From the NCBI RefSeq assembly GCF_018101125.2, contig NZ_JAELVF020000001.1, positions 603,189 to 667,188 on the forward strand: a stretch of DNA of 64,000 nucleotides, given 5' to 3'. Below, piece by piece: positions 1 through 9,452 of this stretch. The notes under the pieces are model-generated. The model did not search any database, was not told the DNA's origin, and was given only the letters and a program-made list of their open reading frames with translations. The translations under genes were made by a program, and so were the position numbers. Position 1 is the stretch's first letter, and each line of letters starts with the position of its first letter. Source of the stretch: Streptomyces tardus. GTDB lineage: Bacteria > Actinomycetota > Actinomycetes > Streptomycetales > Streptomycetaceae.

Positions 1-444
1 GACACCGGCCCGGAGAACGAGGAACGCCTGCGGCCGGCCCTGGGCCGGGAGGCGGTCGAGTGGCAGTACACCCACGGCGTGCCGGACCCGAGCCTGGTCG
101 CACCCGAGGCGTGGGAACACGATCTGGCGCTGCTGGAGCGACCGGGCGTCGACCGCGCCCAACTCGCCCTGTTCGCCGACTACTCCAGCAATCCGCCGCT
201 CTATCCGGCGGTGCACGCGTGGCTGCGATCGAGCGGTGTCCCGGTACTGGCGGTCTGGGGCCGCAACGACGAGATCTTCGGGCCGGCCGGGGCCGAGGCG
301 TTCCGCCGGGACGCCCGGGACGCCGAGGTGCTGCTACTGGACGGCGGTCACTTCCTACTGGAGAGCCATCTCGACGAGGTCGCCGACGCCGTCCTCCGGT
401 TTCGGTCGCGCCTGCTCGCCGGGTGGCACGGCACCGGCGCCTGA
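1..444 (+). CDS. alpha/beta-hydrolase fold protein, C-terminal part only
   Basis: Only the 3' end of this gene is in the window. The frame is open from base 1 and stops at 442-444. The visible 147 residues match the C-terminal half of an alpha/beta-hydrolase. The strand VPVLAVWGRNDEIF ends in the turn that normally supplies the catalytic acid, and DGGHFLLESH near the end carries the usual catalytic His. The nucleophile elbow lies upstream of the window, so the substrate class (epoxide hydrolase, dehalogenase, esterase) cannot be decided. The following 328 bases carry no gene. Confidence 0.75.
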   Translation, partial: DTGPENEERLRPALGREAVEWQYTHGVPDPSLVAPEAWEHDLALLERPGVDRAQLALFADYSSNPPLYPAVHAWLRSSGVPVLAVWGRNDEIFGPAGAEAFRRDARDAEVLLLDGGHFLLESHLDEVADAVLRFRSRLLAGWHGTGA

Positions 445-772
445 GCCCGTACGGACCGGGTGCGGGCAGCCATGACCTCAGAGGGTGGGTGACCCGGTGA
501 ACTGCCGTGCGCCGCACCGGAGTTGACGGCACCGCCGGTTCCGTCGCGCAGTGCCACCGATGCGTGCGGTGAGCGCGAAGCCCAGAAAATGGGCGCATAC
601 CCCTACTGACCCCCGTAGGTCGTACCCCACACTGGAGCACGGTGGCTCGGCCGATGTGGCAGAGGCACCCGTACGGGGAAGGACTCAAGCGCCGAGCCGA
701 GACGGCCACTCGTGCCTTTCCCGGTTCGCACGTCGCCCGTGTAAGGCAGCGATCACCGTGGAGGTCGCCCTC
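445..772. other. intergenic region upstream of the sigma factor gene
   Basis: I see no convincing coding frame in these 328 bases. Open frames here lack the GC-rich third positions of real genes in this genome. The region presumably holds the sigma gene promoter, but I could not identify convincing -35/-10 elements. Near 600-620 a loose CCTAC...GTAGG inverted pair surrounds a C-rich stretch; I give it no function. Confidence 0.4.
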
Positions 773-1936
773 GTGCAGACTCTGGGCCCGACCGGTACGG
801 CCACCGCCGTCCCGGCCCCGCAGAACGGTTCCGCTCCCGCCGATCCGCGCGGAGCAACGCGCGTCGACGTGCCTCCCGACGGCGTGCCTCCCGACGGCGT
901 ACCGATCGACGAGGGCGGATCCGAACCGGCGCCCCCGCAAGAGCGGATCGACCCGCTCGCGATCGGCGCGAGGGCGTCGGGCCGGGCGGCGCGCGTGCCG
1001 TCCCAGGGCGGCCGGGGCCCGGACGGACCGTCCGCGGACCTGCTGCGCCAGTACTTGCGGGAGATCGGGCGGATACCGCTGCTCAGCGCCGAGGAGGAGG
1101 TGGAGCTCGCCAAACGGGTGGAGGCGGGCCTCTTCGCCGAGGAGCGGCTGCGCGGCGGCCAGCAGACCGACACCGAACTCGCCCTGGATCTCGACCGATT
1201 GGTGGTGCGCGGCCGGCTGGCCAAGCGAAGACTCATCGAGTCCAACCTGCGCCTCGTGGTCTCGATCGCCAAGCGGTACGTGGGCCGCAGACTGACGATG
1301 CTCGATCTGGTCCAGGAGGGAAACCTGGGACTGATTCGAGCGGTGGAGAAGTTCGACTACGCGCGCGGCTTCAAGTTCTCCACCTACGCGACCTGGTGGA
1401 TACGCCAGGCCATGTCGCGCGCGCTGGCCGACCAGGCGCGCACCATCCGGGTGCCGGTGCACGTCGTCGAGCTGATCAACCGGGTCATCCGGGTCCAGCG
1501 CAGGATGCTCCAGGAGCGCGGCTACGAGCCGCCGGCCGAGGAGGTCGCGACGTATCTGGGGATCACCGCCGAACGCGTCGTCGAGGTGCTCAAGCTGGCG
1601 CAGGAACCGATCTCGCTGCACACCCCCGTGGGTGAGGAGGCGGACGTCGACCTCGGCGATCTGATCGAGGACTGCGACGCCCCCTCGCCGGTGGAATCGG
1701 CGGCCTTCCTGCTGCTGCGCCAGCATCTGGAGGCGGTGCTCTCCACTCTGGGCGAGCGCGAGCGCAAGGTCGTGCAGCTGCGTTACGGCCTCGGCGACGG
1801 GCAGCCGCGCACGCTGGAGGAGATCGGTCGGCTCTTCGGCGTGACCAGGGAACGGATACGGCAGATCGAGTCCAAGACGCTCGGCAAGCTGCGCGACCAC
1901 ACCTACGCGGGTCAACTCCGGGGCTACCTCGACTGA
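773..1936 (+). CDS. group 2 (Hrd-type) RNA polymerase sigma-70 factor
   Basis: This is a primary-like sigma factor that directs core RNA polymerase to promoters. From the chosen GTG start it is 387 aa. About 85 Ala/Pro/Gly-rich residues come first. Region 1.2 follows ([16 protein letters not shown]), then region 2 ([15 protein letters not shown], then [15 protein letters not shown], the promoter-melting and -10 recognition segment), region 3, and region 4, whose helix-turn-helix is [20 protein letters not shown] near residues 348-367. The GTG at 773 has GGAGG eight bases upstream; the frame is open further upstream but without such a site. It is far shorter than the essential HrdB, so a dispensable HrdA/C/D-type factor is the better call; which one cannot be settled by eye. 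Its end overlaps the convergent TetR gene by 13 bp. Confidence 0.9.
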   Translation: MQTLGPTGTATAVPAPQNGSAPADPRGATRVDVPPDGVPPDGVPIDEGGSEPAPPQERIDPLAIGARASGRAARVPSQGGRGPDGPSADLLRQYLREIGRIPLLSAEEEVELAKRVEAGLFAEERLRGGQQTDTELALDLDRLVVRGRLAKRRLIESNLRLVVSIAKRYVGRRLTMLDLVQEGNLGLIRAVEKFDYARGFKFSTYATWWIRQAMSRALADQARTIRVPVHVVELINRVIRVQRRMLQERGYEPPAEEVATYLGITAERVVEVLKLAQEPISLHTPVGEEADVDLGDLIEDCDAPSPVESAAFLLLRQHLEAVLSTLGERERKVVQLRYGLGDGQPRTLEEIGRLFGVTRERIRQIESKTLGKLRDHTYAGQLRGYLD

Positions 1937-2703
1937 TCGGCGGCCCGCGGGCCCCGCGCCTTCGTCCCGGCCCGCGCCCCCGTCCCGGACCCGGCCGCCC
2001 TCGCTCCGTCCCGGCTGCGGAGGGGACCGGGCAGGTCCAGGGGCGCGGGCGGGGGCAGCGGTTCTGCGTGCTCGGCGCGGAAGGAGTGCAGGAAGTAGGC
2101 CACCAGGCGCCGGGACGCCGCCGTCGAACCCGGCACCGAGTCCCCGACGACACCGCAGTTGGCCCGCAGCAGGAGCGCGACGTCGGAGACCTCGAAGTCC
2201 TCTCGGAGCTTCCCGGTCCCCTTGGCCGCCCGTACGAGCCGGGCCAACCCCTCGTCGGCCCGGGCGCGTTCGCGGCCGAACTCGCCGCTGTCCGGGAACT
2301 CGGAGAGGAACGCCTCGGTGAAACCGCGGTCGGCGGCGTGCATCGCGCAGACCTGCTCGATGAGCGTGCAGAAACCGTGCCAGGGGTCGGGGTCCGCCAG
2401 CGCCTCGTCCAACACCCCGGCACAGCGCGACAGTTGGCGGGAGAAGGCCGCCGTCACCAGTGAGGCGCGGGTGGGGAAGCGGCGGTAGACGGTGGCGACA
2501 CCGACCCCCGCCCGTCTGGCGATGGTGGCGACGGGCACGTCGATTCCGTGCGCGGTGTACGCCTCACGGGCGGCCCGCAGGATGCGCTCGCGGTTGTAGC
2601 GGGCGTCGATGCGCAGCCCGCCCGCCGCACCGCCGTCAACAGCGCCGTCAGCAGCGCCGTGAGCAGCGGCGGGGGTGTCCTTGTGAGAAGGCTGGTCGGG
2701 CAT
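1924..2703 (-). CDS. TetR-family transcriptional regulator
   Basis: A 259-aa one-component repressor. After a 30-residue Ala/Gly/Asp-rich leader comes the TetR DNA-binding domain: [20 protein letters not shown], then the helix-turn-helix [21 protein letters not shown] at roughly residues 50-72. The C-terminal ligand-binding domain is variable, and the last 40 residues are a low-complexity Pro/Gly/Arg tail. The ATG at 2701-2703 is the last start before the divergent intergenic region. The gene is transcribed away from a quinone oxidoreductase gene, the usual arrangement for a TetR repressor controlling a redox enzyme and itself. The effector is unknown. Confidence 0.9.
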   Translation of the reverse strand: MPDQPSHKDTPAAAHGAADGAVDGGAAGGLRIDARYNRERILRAAREAYTAHGIDVPVATIARRAGVGVATVYRRFPTRASLVTAAFSRQLSRCAGVLDEALADPDPWHGFCTLIEQVCAMHAADRGFTEAFLSEFPDSGEFGRERARADEGLARLVRAAKGTGKLREDFEVSDVALLLRANCGVVGDSVPGSTAASRRLVAYFLHSFRAEHAEPLPPPAPLDLPGPLRSRDGARAAGSGTGARAGTKARGPRAADQSR

Positions 2704-2718
2704 GTCTCTCACTTTAAC

Positions 2719-2745
2719 GGAAACCGGAAGGTCCCGTCCGTTTCC
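2719..2745. promoter_or_regulatory. candidate TetR operator in the divergent intergenic region
   Basis: GGAAAC at 2719-2724 and GTTTCC at 2740-2745 form an inverted repeat with a 15-base interior, only 16 bases upstream of the TetR start and about 60 upstream of the oxidoreductase start. TTAAC/GTTAAC flanks extend the symmetry loosely. Position and symmetry fit a TetR dimer site serving both genes. The assignment is inference. Confidence 0.45.
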
Positions 2746-2805
2746 CTGGTTAACGTGGGGAAACAGGACCGCGGTACCCACCGCGCCGACTGACGGGACA
2801 GCGAA

Positions 2806-3765
2806 GTGAACGAGATGCAGGCAGCCCTCTACGACAGTTACGGACCGCCCGAGGTGCTGTACGTGGGCCGGGTTCCCGTCCCGGTGCCGAAGCCCGACGA
2901 GGTCCTGGTGCGGGTCCGTGCGGCAAGCGTCAACGGCGGCGATCTGCACGGCCGGGCGGGGCGCGTCCGCCTGGTCACCGGGCGCCGCTTCCCCCAGCGC
3001 ACCGGCCTGGACTTCGTCGGAGAGGTCGCCTCGGTCGGTGCCGCGGCGGACGGGCCGCGGGAGGGCGAGCAGGTGTGGGGCGTGCTGCCGCGCGGACAGT
3101 TCGGCAGCGCGGCGGAGTACGTGGCCGTCGACGCGCGACGGATCGCCCCCGCTCCCGCCGGCGTCCCTGCCGTGCAGGCAGCCGCCCTGCCCGGAACCGC
3201 TACGACCGCGATCACCGCACTGCGCGACAAGGCGCAACTGCGGCCGGGCGAACGGCTGTTGGTGCGCGGCGCGAGCGGCGGGGTCGGCAGCGTCGCCGTC
3301 CAGCTCGGCAAGGCGCTCGGCGCACATGTCACCGGGCTGGCGGGGCCGAAGAGCCTCGACTTCGTCCGCGAACTGGGCGCGGACGAGGCCCTGAGCCACA
3401 CCACGACCGACGCCGCCGCCCTGGACAGCTTCGACGTCGTCTTCGACACCGTCGGCACCAGCCACCCGGCCTACCGCGGACTGCTGGCCCCGGGCGGGCG
3501 GATGGTGGCCATCGCCTTCGACACCGAGCACGCCCTGTCCGGCCTCGGTTACATCCTGGCCTCCGCGGTCCACGGCCGCCGCCGGGTGCGGTTCTTCAGC
3601 GGCAATCCGCAGCGCGAACTCCTCGCCGAACTCGCCCGGTTCGTGGAGACCGGAACCATCCGCCCCGTCGTGGACACCGTCCGTCCGCTGGCCGAGATCG
3701 CCGACGCCCACCGCGCCCTGGAGGCGGGCGGCGTACGCGGGAAGCACGTGCTCGAGATCCCCTGA
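2806..3765 (+). CDS. zinc-independent NADP-dependent quinone oxidoreductase (MDR family)
   Basis: A 319-aa medium-chain dehydrogenase/reductase of the quinone oxidoreductase (QOR) group, which reduces quinones or enones with NADPH in the cytoplasm. The N-terminal GroES-like domain includes PDEVLVRVRAASVNGGDLHG. The Rossmann domain starts at LLVRGASGGVGSVAVQLGKA, with the AxxGxG-type nucleotide loop. The structural and catalytic zinc cysteines of alcohol dehydrogenases are missing, as expected for QOR. The GTG at 2806 is listed as start; the ATG nine bases later is equally possible because neither has a strong ribosome site. The gene is divergent from the TetR gene and probably controlled by it. 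Confidence 0.88.
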   Translation: MNEMQAALYDSYGPPEVLYVGRVPVPVPKPDEVLVRVRAASVNGGDLHGRAGRVRLVTGRRFPQRTGLDFVGEVASVGAAADGPREGEQVWGVLPRGQFGSAAEYVAVDARRIAPAPAGVPAVQAAALPGTATTAITALRDKAQLRPGERLLVRGASGGVGSVAVQLGKALGAHVTGLAGPKSLDFVRELGADEALSHTTTDAAALDSFDVVFDTVGTSHPAYRGLLAPGGRMVAIAFDTEHALSGLGYILASAVHGRRRVRFFSGNPQRELLAELARFVETGTIRPVVDTVRPLAEIADAHRALEAGGVRGKHVLEIP

Positions 3766-3852
3766 GCCGTCCGCAAACACAGGAGCCGAGCACCGGTGCC
3801 GGGCCGCGGCAGGCGGTGTGGTGGATGCGCCCGGGCCAGGCCGGACGCGCCG

Positions 3853-5325
3853 CTACGTCGCGGTCTGGCCGCTGGTCGCGGCGAAGGCGCCGGGATGGCG
3901 TTCGTCGCGCACCGCCGCGTACTGCTGATGCACCGCCTGGCCCACCGGGATGTCCTCGCCCGGATCGTGCACCTCACCGGCGGCGGCCGACCAGACCGGC
4001 GGGTCGTACGCGCCGAGGCGGCCGTCGTGGACACCGAGGGCCCAGGCGGCCTGCCGGGCTGCGCCGAGCGTGGTGTAGTCCGCCGCCTCGGGCACCACGA
4101 CCCGGGCGCCGAAGAGCGCCGGTGCCAGCCGGGTGACCGCGGGGAGTCCGGCCGCCGAGCCGAGCAGGAAGACCCGCCGGACCTGGACCCCGCGCGCACG
4201 CAGGACGCCGAGCGCGTCCGCCAGCCCGCAGAGCATCCCCTCGAACGCCGCGCGCGCCAGATGCTCGGGCTTCATCGACTCCCGGCGCAGCCCGGCCAAC
4301 GTACCGGCGGTGTGCGGGAGTTCGGGGGTGCGCTCGCCGTCCAGGTACGGCAGCAGCACGAGCCCGTGCGCGCCGGGGGTGGAGCGCAGGGCCAGCTCGG
4401 AGAGGCCGGGCAGGTCGACGCCGAGCAGCTCCGCGGCGCCCCGGAGCGCGCGTACGGCGTTCTGGGTGCGGACGACCGGCAGATGGCGGCCGGTGGCGTC
4501 GGCGAAGGAGGTGATGGTGCCGGTCGGGTCGGCCAGCGCGGAGTGGTGGATCGCCGAGACCGAGCCGGAGGCACCGAGCGAGACGACCGCGTCGCCGTCG
4601 CTGATGCCGAGCCCGAAGGCGGCGGCCATGGTCTCGCCCGTACCGGCCGAGATCAGCAGCCCCTCGGGGGTGCGCCCGGCGGCTTCCGCGGGGGCCAGCA
4701 CCTCGGGCAGCCCGGCCTGGTGGCCGAGCGCCAGCTCGACCAGGTCTGGGCGCCAACTCCCGCTCGCCGCCGACCAGTAGCCGGTGCCGGAGGCGTCGCC
4801 GCGGTCGGTGGTGCGGCGGCCAGGGCGGCCGAGCAGCTGCCAGGTCAGCCAGTCGTGCGGCTGCGCCACGGCCGCGACGCGCTCCGCGGCGGCGGGCTCG
4901 GTACGAGCCAGCTGCCGCAGCTTGGTCACCGCGCGCCCGGCCTCCGGTACGCAGCCGACCGCCTGCGCCCAGGCGAACCGGCCGCCGAGCGCGTCGACCA
5001 GGTCGGTGGCCGCGCCCTGCTCGCGCGGGTCGTTGCCGACCAGCGCGGGGCAGACCGCGTTCCCGTGGTGGTCGAGCGGTACGACGCCCTGCTGCTGCGC
5101 GGAGACCCCGATGGCCTCCACGCCCTCCAGGAGCCCGCCGCCCGCGGCCTCGCCGAAGCCCAGCAGCCACGCCTGCGGATCGGCCCGTGTCGGTTTGCCG
5201 CCGTCCGGTGCGGGAGCGGTGTGGTGGGCCGCGTACCCCTCCCGGATGACGGCACCGGTGTCCGTGTCGCACACGACGATGCGGGTGCTGTCGAGCGAGC
5301 TGTCCAGTCCAGCGACGATCCCCAT
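3853..5325 (-). CDS. xylB: FGGY-family carbohydrate kinase, xylulokinase-like
   Basis: A 490-aa sugar kinase of the FGGY/ASKHA fold that phosphorylates a pentulose, most likely D-xylulose. The N-terminal phosphate motif is MGIVAGLDSSLDSTRIVV. The second domain has VSLGASGSVSAIHHSA (phosphate 2) and VFLLGSAAGLPAVTRL (adenosine motif). The length fits xylulokinases (about 480-500 aa). The ATG at 5323-5325 begins exactly where homology is expected; the frame is open upstream without any kinase-like sequence. No xylose isomerase or xylose transporter gene lies next to it, so substrate assignment rests on family resemblance only. AraD, 9 kb away, produces the xylulose phosphate that this kinase would also make. 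Confidence 0.8.
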   Translation of the reverse strand: MGIVAGLDSSLDSTRIVVCDTDTGAVIREGYAAHHTAPAPDGGKPTRADPQAWLLGFGEAAGGGLLEGVEAIGVSAQQQGVVPLDHHGNAVCPALVGNDPREQGAATDLVDALGGRFAWAQAVGCVPEAGRAVTKLRQLARTEPAAAERVAAVAQPHDWLTWQLLGRPGRRTTDRGDASGTGYWSAASGSWRPDLVELALGHQAGLPEVLAPAEAAGRTPEGLLISAGTGETMAAAFGLGISDGDAVVSLGASGSVSAIHHSALADPTGTITSFADATGRHLPVVRTQNAVRALRGAAELLGVDLPGLSELALRSTPGAHGLVLLPYLDGERTPELPHTAGTLAGLRRESMKPEHLARAAFEGMLCGLADALGVLRARGVQVRRVFLLGSAAGLPAVTRLAPALFGARVVVPEAADYTTLGAARQAAWALGVHDGRLGAYDPPVWSAAAGEVHDPGEDIPVGQAVHQQYAAVRDERHPGAFAATSGQTAT

Positions 5326-5458
5326 GGGTGGAGATGATGCCGTACGGCCCGATGTGGCGGGCCCCAGGGGCTCGCCGGCCTCCGTCCGACCCGGCCCGGC
5401 GACGGAACCGGGCGGGAGGCGGAACGGGGCCGGCGGCAGGCACGGCGGTGTATCCGGG

Positions 5459-6049
5459 TCAGTTGCGGTCGTAGGTGAGGAAGAGCGCCCCGCTCTCCAG
5501 AACCACGTGGTCCGTGAGCGTCCAGACACGGGGGTCGAAGGCGGCGTCGCGGCCGAAGAGGGGGATGCCGCTGCCGGTGGTCAGCGGGCCCAGCTTCACG
5601 ATCAGCCGGTCGATCTCGGTGTACAGCGAGCCGGCGAGCTTCCCGCCGCCGATCAGCCAGATGTCCTTGCCCTCCTGCTGCTTGAGCTCGCGCAGAGTCG
5701 TCGCCGGGTCGCTGCGGAGCACCTCGACCGCCGGGTCGGGGCTCTCGGCCAGCGTCGTGGAGAACACCAGGTGCCGCAGGTGGGGGAAGGCGTCGGTGAC
5801 GCCCGCGGCCAGACCGACCCCGTACGAGGCGCGCCCCTCCACGACGGTGTCGAAGTGCGTTCCCCCTGCCGTGACGCCCAGTGCCTGCCGAGCCGGTCCG
5901 GGCAGCGTCTCCGGGTACGTCTCGATCATGTGCCGCACGTAGTCCTCGGGGATCGGCCAGAAGCCGTCCGGACCGGTCGGGTCGGCCCCGTCGGGGCCCG
6001 CGACGAAACCGTCGAGCGTGGTGGCGACGTAGTAGACGAGTTTGCGCAT
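5459..6049 (-). CDS. dihydrofolate-reductase-like protein (RibD C-terminal family)
   Basis: A 196-aa single-domain protein of the RibD C-terminal/DHFR superfamily, a group of NADPH-dependent reductases usually with unknown substrate. Diagnostic segments are MRKLVYYVATTLDGFVAGPD at the N-terminus and DIWLIGGGKLAGSL followed by DRLIVKLGPLTTGSGIPLF, which form the cofactor-binding sheet. The ATG at 6047-6049 is preceded by GGAGAG. It reads in the same direction as its neighbours but is separated by over 100 bases on each side, so it is probably monocistronic. It is not folA, which has different conserved residues. Confidence 0.85.
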   Translation of the reverse strand: MRKLVYYVATTLDGFVAGPDGADPTGPDGFWPIPEDYVRHMIETYPETLPGPARQALGVTAGGTHFDTVVEGRASYGVGLAAGVTDAFPHLRHLVFSTTLAESPDPAVEVLRSDPATTLRELKQQEGKDIWLIGGGKLAGSLYTEIDRLIVKLGPLTTGSGIPLFGRDAAFDPRVWTLTDHVVLESGALFLTYDRN

Positions 6050-6191
6050 GTGGCTCTCCGGGACGACGGATCGGGACAGTGCGCCCACATCATGCCCAAC
6101 GCACAACCACCGGGCGCCGCGAGGGTGTTCACCGCGCGGCGTACGGGATGCGGCGTGTGCGTACGGGCGTACGGGCGTACGGGCGTACGGG

Positions 6192-6635
6192 CTAGGTTCC
6201 CGGCTCGACGTCACCGTCGACATAGACCCAGGCGCCCTGGTGACGTACGAAGCGGCTCTTCTCGTGCAGTTCGCCGGGACGGCCGTCCTCACTGAAGTAC
6301 GCCCGGAACTCCACCGTGCCGCCGGTGCCGAACGGCCCGCCGTCGTCACTGGCCAGGATCTCCAGCCGCAGCCACCGCACGCCGTCCTCCAGTCGCAGCG
6401 TGCCCGGCCTGGTACGGGGGTGCCAACTGCGCAGCAGATACGCCTCGTCGCGCAGCACGAAGGCGCTGTAGCGCGAGCGCATCAGTTGCTCGGGCGTGCT
6501 CGCGGCGGCGGCACCGCTGTGCAGCGGGCCGCAGCACTCCGGGAGCCCCGCACCGCTGCCGCAGGGGCAGTGCGCGGGACGGAATCCGCGGGCGGAACGG
6601 GCGGAACGGGCGGAGGAACGGGGTCGGCCGGTCAT
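6192..6635 (-). CDS. YchJ/UPF0225 family protein with SEC-C zinc motif
   Basis: A 147-aa cytoplasmic protein. The SEC-C type zinc-knuckle motif HCPCGSGAGLPECCGPLH at about residues 22-39 is followed by the YchJ body, with MRSRYSAFVLRDEAYLLRSW and an NTF2-like fold ending in RHQGAWVYVDGDVEPGT. Members of this family have no established biochemical role; the zinc knuckle resembles the SecB-binding tail of SecA. The ATG at 6633-6635 is chosen because the preceding in-frame codons are repetitive Gly/Arg. The upstream sequence consists of short TACGGGCG-rich repeats. Confidence 0.85.
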   Translation of the reverse strand: MTGRPRSSARSARSARGFRPAHCPCGSGAGLPECCGPLHSGAAAASTPEQLMRSRYSAFVLRDEAYLLRSWHPRTRPGTLRLEDGVRWLRLEILASDDGGPFGTGGTVEFRAYFSEDGRPGELHEKSRFVRHQGAWVYVDGDVEPGT

Positions 6636-6747
6636 GGGCCCATTGTCGCCGGGCGTACGCCCGTGCCGCCGGGCGGGCCCGGCCCCCGTACCGCCGCCGG
6701 CTCCGTACGTCCCGGCCGCCCGTACCGTCGAACCGGGCACGCGCTCC

Positions 6748-9030
6748 CTACGCCGCGGTCGGGTGCCCCGACTCACCGGTGGTGCGGGCCGACGGCCCCG
6801 CCGGCGCCGCGACGTCGAGGGTGCGGACGACGAGGGCCAGTTCGTTGCGCAGGGTGTAGTACGGGCGTATCCGGGCCGGGAATCGGGTGTCGCGGATACG
6901 GGCGGGAGGGATCACATCGGTCTCCTTGCGGTCGGCCGCGTCGCCGAGCACCCGACTGACCAGCACCGGCTCGGCCCCCGGCTCGGCGGTGAACTCCAGG
7001 TCCCAGAGCGTCCGTTCGCCGTCCCACTCCGCGAGCAGCGCACGCAGCGGCAGTGTGAAGACCAGCTCTCCGCCCGGGTGCGCGCTGCCGGACAGCCACT
7101 CGGTCGGGCAGTCGACCGCGGAGGCGTCGGAGTCCCGTGGCACCGCACGCACCCGGGGCCGGGCGGCGTCGCACGCCGCGCCGTACAGCCGCAGCACCAC
7201 CGTCAGCGTCTCGCTGCCCGTTCCGCCCACCGAGCCGCCGCTCGCCTCGGCCACCCAGCCGCCGGTCGTACCGTCCGCCGGGCCGACGCCTGCTCCGCCG
7301 GCCGCCAGGTGCACCCGGTCGACCTCGGCGTGGGCGGGGCGCAGCCAGGTGCGCAGGGTGAGGTTGCCCTCGACCGTGCCGTACGGGATCCAGTGGCTCA
7401 CGCCCTCCGCGTCGGACCGCAGCGGCAGGGCCAGCAGTTCGCCCTGCTCGACCACGCCCGCCTCGATCCGCAGCCGCCGCCCCTGCTTCTCGGCTCGGCC
7501 GGGCCGCTTCGCCGGAGCCAGATAGAGGTCCCAGCGGCCCTCGGCCAGCCGGTGGCCCCCGCGGTCGAGCACGACGTCCAGCCGTCCTTCGCGTGCCTCG
7601 GAACGCGGCGGCAGCGGCAGCCGCACCTCCTCGTGCCCGGAGTCCTTGCGTCTGTGCAGCAGCAGATCCCAGTGCCCGGAGGGCAGTCGGTCGGTGTCCA
7701 GGCCGAAGACCGGCGAACCGTCCGGCGCGACCACGCAGTCGACGACCGGCGTCCGCTCCTCGCGCGGCGCCCGGCGGGCGCGCGGGACCGCGGCGGGCAG
7801 CCCGCGCCGGAACGCCTCCCGCACCCGTCGCACCGCCCCGCCTCCGTCCGCGGACTGCTGCGGCACGGCGGCCCGCGGGGCGCCGAGTTCCTCGAAGAGG
7901 TCCAGATAGCGCCGGCCCACCAGCTCCGGTACGTAGCGCGCGGCCTTCTGCCTCGCCCTGGCACTCATCACCTCGCGACGCTCCTGGCTGCCCATGAGAA
8001 TCCACAGCGCGTCGGCGAGCGCGTCGGCACCACCGGAGAGGGGGACGAGCAGCCCGTCGGCGCCGGAGCTGATGATCTCCCCGGGGCCGTACGGGCAGTC
8101 GGTCGCGACGACCGGCAGGCCGCAGTGCATCGCCTCCACGATGGTCATCCCGAACGCCTCGTTGTCCGAACTGACCGCCGCCAGCTCGCCCTTGGCCCAC
8201 TCGGTCTCGATCGGGGACACCGCGCCCATCAGCCGTACCCGGTCGTAGAGCCCGAGCCGGTCGATCTGGCGGCGCAGCGCCCCGGCCTGCTTGCCGCGGC
8301 CGTAGATGCGCAGCGACCAGTCCGGGTAGTCGGGGGCGACCTTGGCGAAGGCGTCGATCAGCCGGTCGTACCGCTTGACCTTGGCCAGGCGCCCGGCGGC
8401 GACGACGGTACGGGTGTTGCCGGTGACGCGGTGCACCCGCGGTCGCGGCACGGCGTTGGGGATGCAGGTGATGCGGGTGGCCGTGTCCGGGAGGGCGGCG
8501 CGGTAGTGGGCGGCGTCCGCCTCGGAGACCGTGACGAAGGCGTCGAGTTCGGCGAGCGCGCGGTTCTGGTCGGCGCGCTGCTGCTCGTTGTGCATCTCCA
8601 GCGTGAGGTGCTCCTGGCCGACGCGCAGATAGCGGGGCTCCCCGTAGCGGGCGAGGTAGCCGTTGAGGAGCGGGCGGGTGGCGATGACGACGTCGGCGTC
8701 GGTGCGGCGCAGATGGGACTCGACGCGTTCGTCGGTCAGCCGGGAGGGCGCGAGCGGGCCGAAGGCGACCCCGGAGTCCTGCCACATGCTGCTGGGGCGC
8801 TGCGCGGCGAGCGTACGGCGCGCGCAGCCGGGCTCTCCGCGGCGCCACTCGATGAGCGGGCGCACGGTGACGCCGGGGCCGAGCGCGAGTGCGGGTTCGG
8901 CCGCGGTGCGGTAGACGGACGCGATCTCGACGGTGTGCCCGGCCGCGGCCAGCGCGGCGCTGAGGTTCACCGTCGAGCGGATGGTGCCGCCTATGCCGTA
9001 GAGGTTGTAAATCAGAAAGGAAATCTTCAC
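6748..9030 (-). CDS. GT4-family glycosyltransferase with long C-terminal extension
   Basis: A 760-aa protein. Residues 1-390 form a GT-B fold GT4 glycosyltransferase: the N-terminal motif KISFLIYNLYGIGGTIRST, then VVAAGRLAKVKRYDRLIDAF, then the nucleotide-sugar site NEAFGMTIVEAMHCGLPVV, which carries the ExxxxxxxE pattern of retaining GT4 enzymes. About 360 further residues contain two beta-rich repeats (HWDLLLHRR... and RWDLYLAPAK..., both after Arg/Gly-rich strands). These resemble accessory domains of cell-wall polymer transferases, although I cannot name them. The GTG at 9028-9030 has GGGGGA five bases upstream. It probably acts on a cell-wall or teichoic-acid-like glycan at the inner membrane face; no membrane segment is evident. 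Confidence 0.82.
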   Translation of the reverse strand: MKISFLIYNLYGIGGTIRSTVNLSAALAAAGHTVEIASVYRTAAEPALALGPGVTVRPLIEWRRGEPGCARRTLAAQRPSSMWQDSGVAFGPLAPSRLTDERVESHLRRTDADVVIATRPLLNGYLARYGEPRYLRVGQEHLTLEMHNEQQRADQNRALAELDAFVTVSEADAAHYRAALPDTATRITCIPNAVPRPRVHRVTGNTRTVVAAGRLAKVKRYDRLIDAFAKVAPDYPDWSLRIYGRGKQAGALRRQIDRLGLYDRVRLMGAVSPIETEWAKGELAAVSSDNEAFGMTIVEAMHCGLPVVATDCPYGPGEIISSGADGLLVPLSGGADALADALWILMGSQERREVMSARARQKAARYVPELVGRRYLDLFEELGAPRAAVPQQSADGGGAVRRVREAFRRGLPAAVPRARRAPREERTPVVDCVVAPDGSPVFGLDTDRLPSGHWDLLLHRRKDSGHEEVRLPLPPRSEAREGRLDVVLDRGGHRLAEGRWDLYLAPAKRPGRAEKQGRRLRIEAGVVEQGELLALPLRSDAEGVSHWIPYGTVEGNLTLRTWLRPAHAEVDRVHLAAGGAGVGPADGTTGGWVAEASGGSVGGTGSETLTVVLRLYGAACDAARPRVRAVPRDSDASAVDCPTEWLSGSAHPGGELVFTLPLRALLAEWDGERTLWDLEFTAEPGAEPVLVSRVLGDAADRKETDVIPPARIRDTRFPARIRPYYTLRNELALVVRTLDVAAPAGPSARTTGESGHPTAA

Positions 9031-9452
9031 AGCAGTCCCCCATGCGCACGCCAACCACCGCTGGGGGAAGGCGAGTTCGGGGCCGGGGCGCTCCACCTCG
9101 GCCGGTGCGTTTCGCACTGGACTAGAGCCCGCGGGAGCCCGGAGGTTGCCGGAGGACGCCGAGGGGCGACGCAGTTCACACCTCCGGTCAAAAGCTGATA
9201 AAGACCACTCCCCAGTCGACTCAAATCGGGAACCGAAGACGCCCGAAAAGCATCCGCGGACCCCGATTACCCCTTTTGGCTCATGGTGGGTTCGCTGTTC
9301 GACAGTCGCAACCCGGGCCCGAGCAGAGCATCGAGAGCCGCACCCGCGCAGGTCACGCCGACGCCGGGGGCCGTACGAAGCAGGGCGCACCGGGCGACGA
9401 AGCCGGATAAATCCTTCGCCTGCGCGCCCGGCAGCGTGCAGAGTCCGCGTTC
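9031..9452. other. divergent intergenic region, no gene seen
   Basis: These 422 bases separate two divergent genes, the glycosyltransferase and the methyltransferase. I find no frame with coding bias. Around 9180-9300 the base composition is less GC-rich than the flanks, consistent with divergent promoters, but no clear -35/-10 pair or operator was identified. Confidence 0.4.

Noticed and set aside
6496..9198. A 900-codon open frame on the plus strand opposite the glycosyltransferase
   Set aside because: Such long antisense frames are common in high-GC DNA because the third positions of the real gene lack A/T. The product is low-complexity and has no domain, while the minus strand encodes a clear GT4 enzyme.
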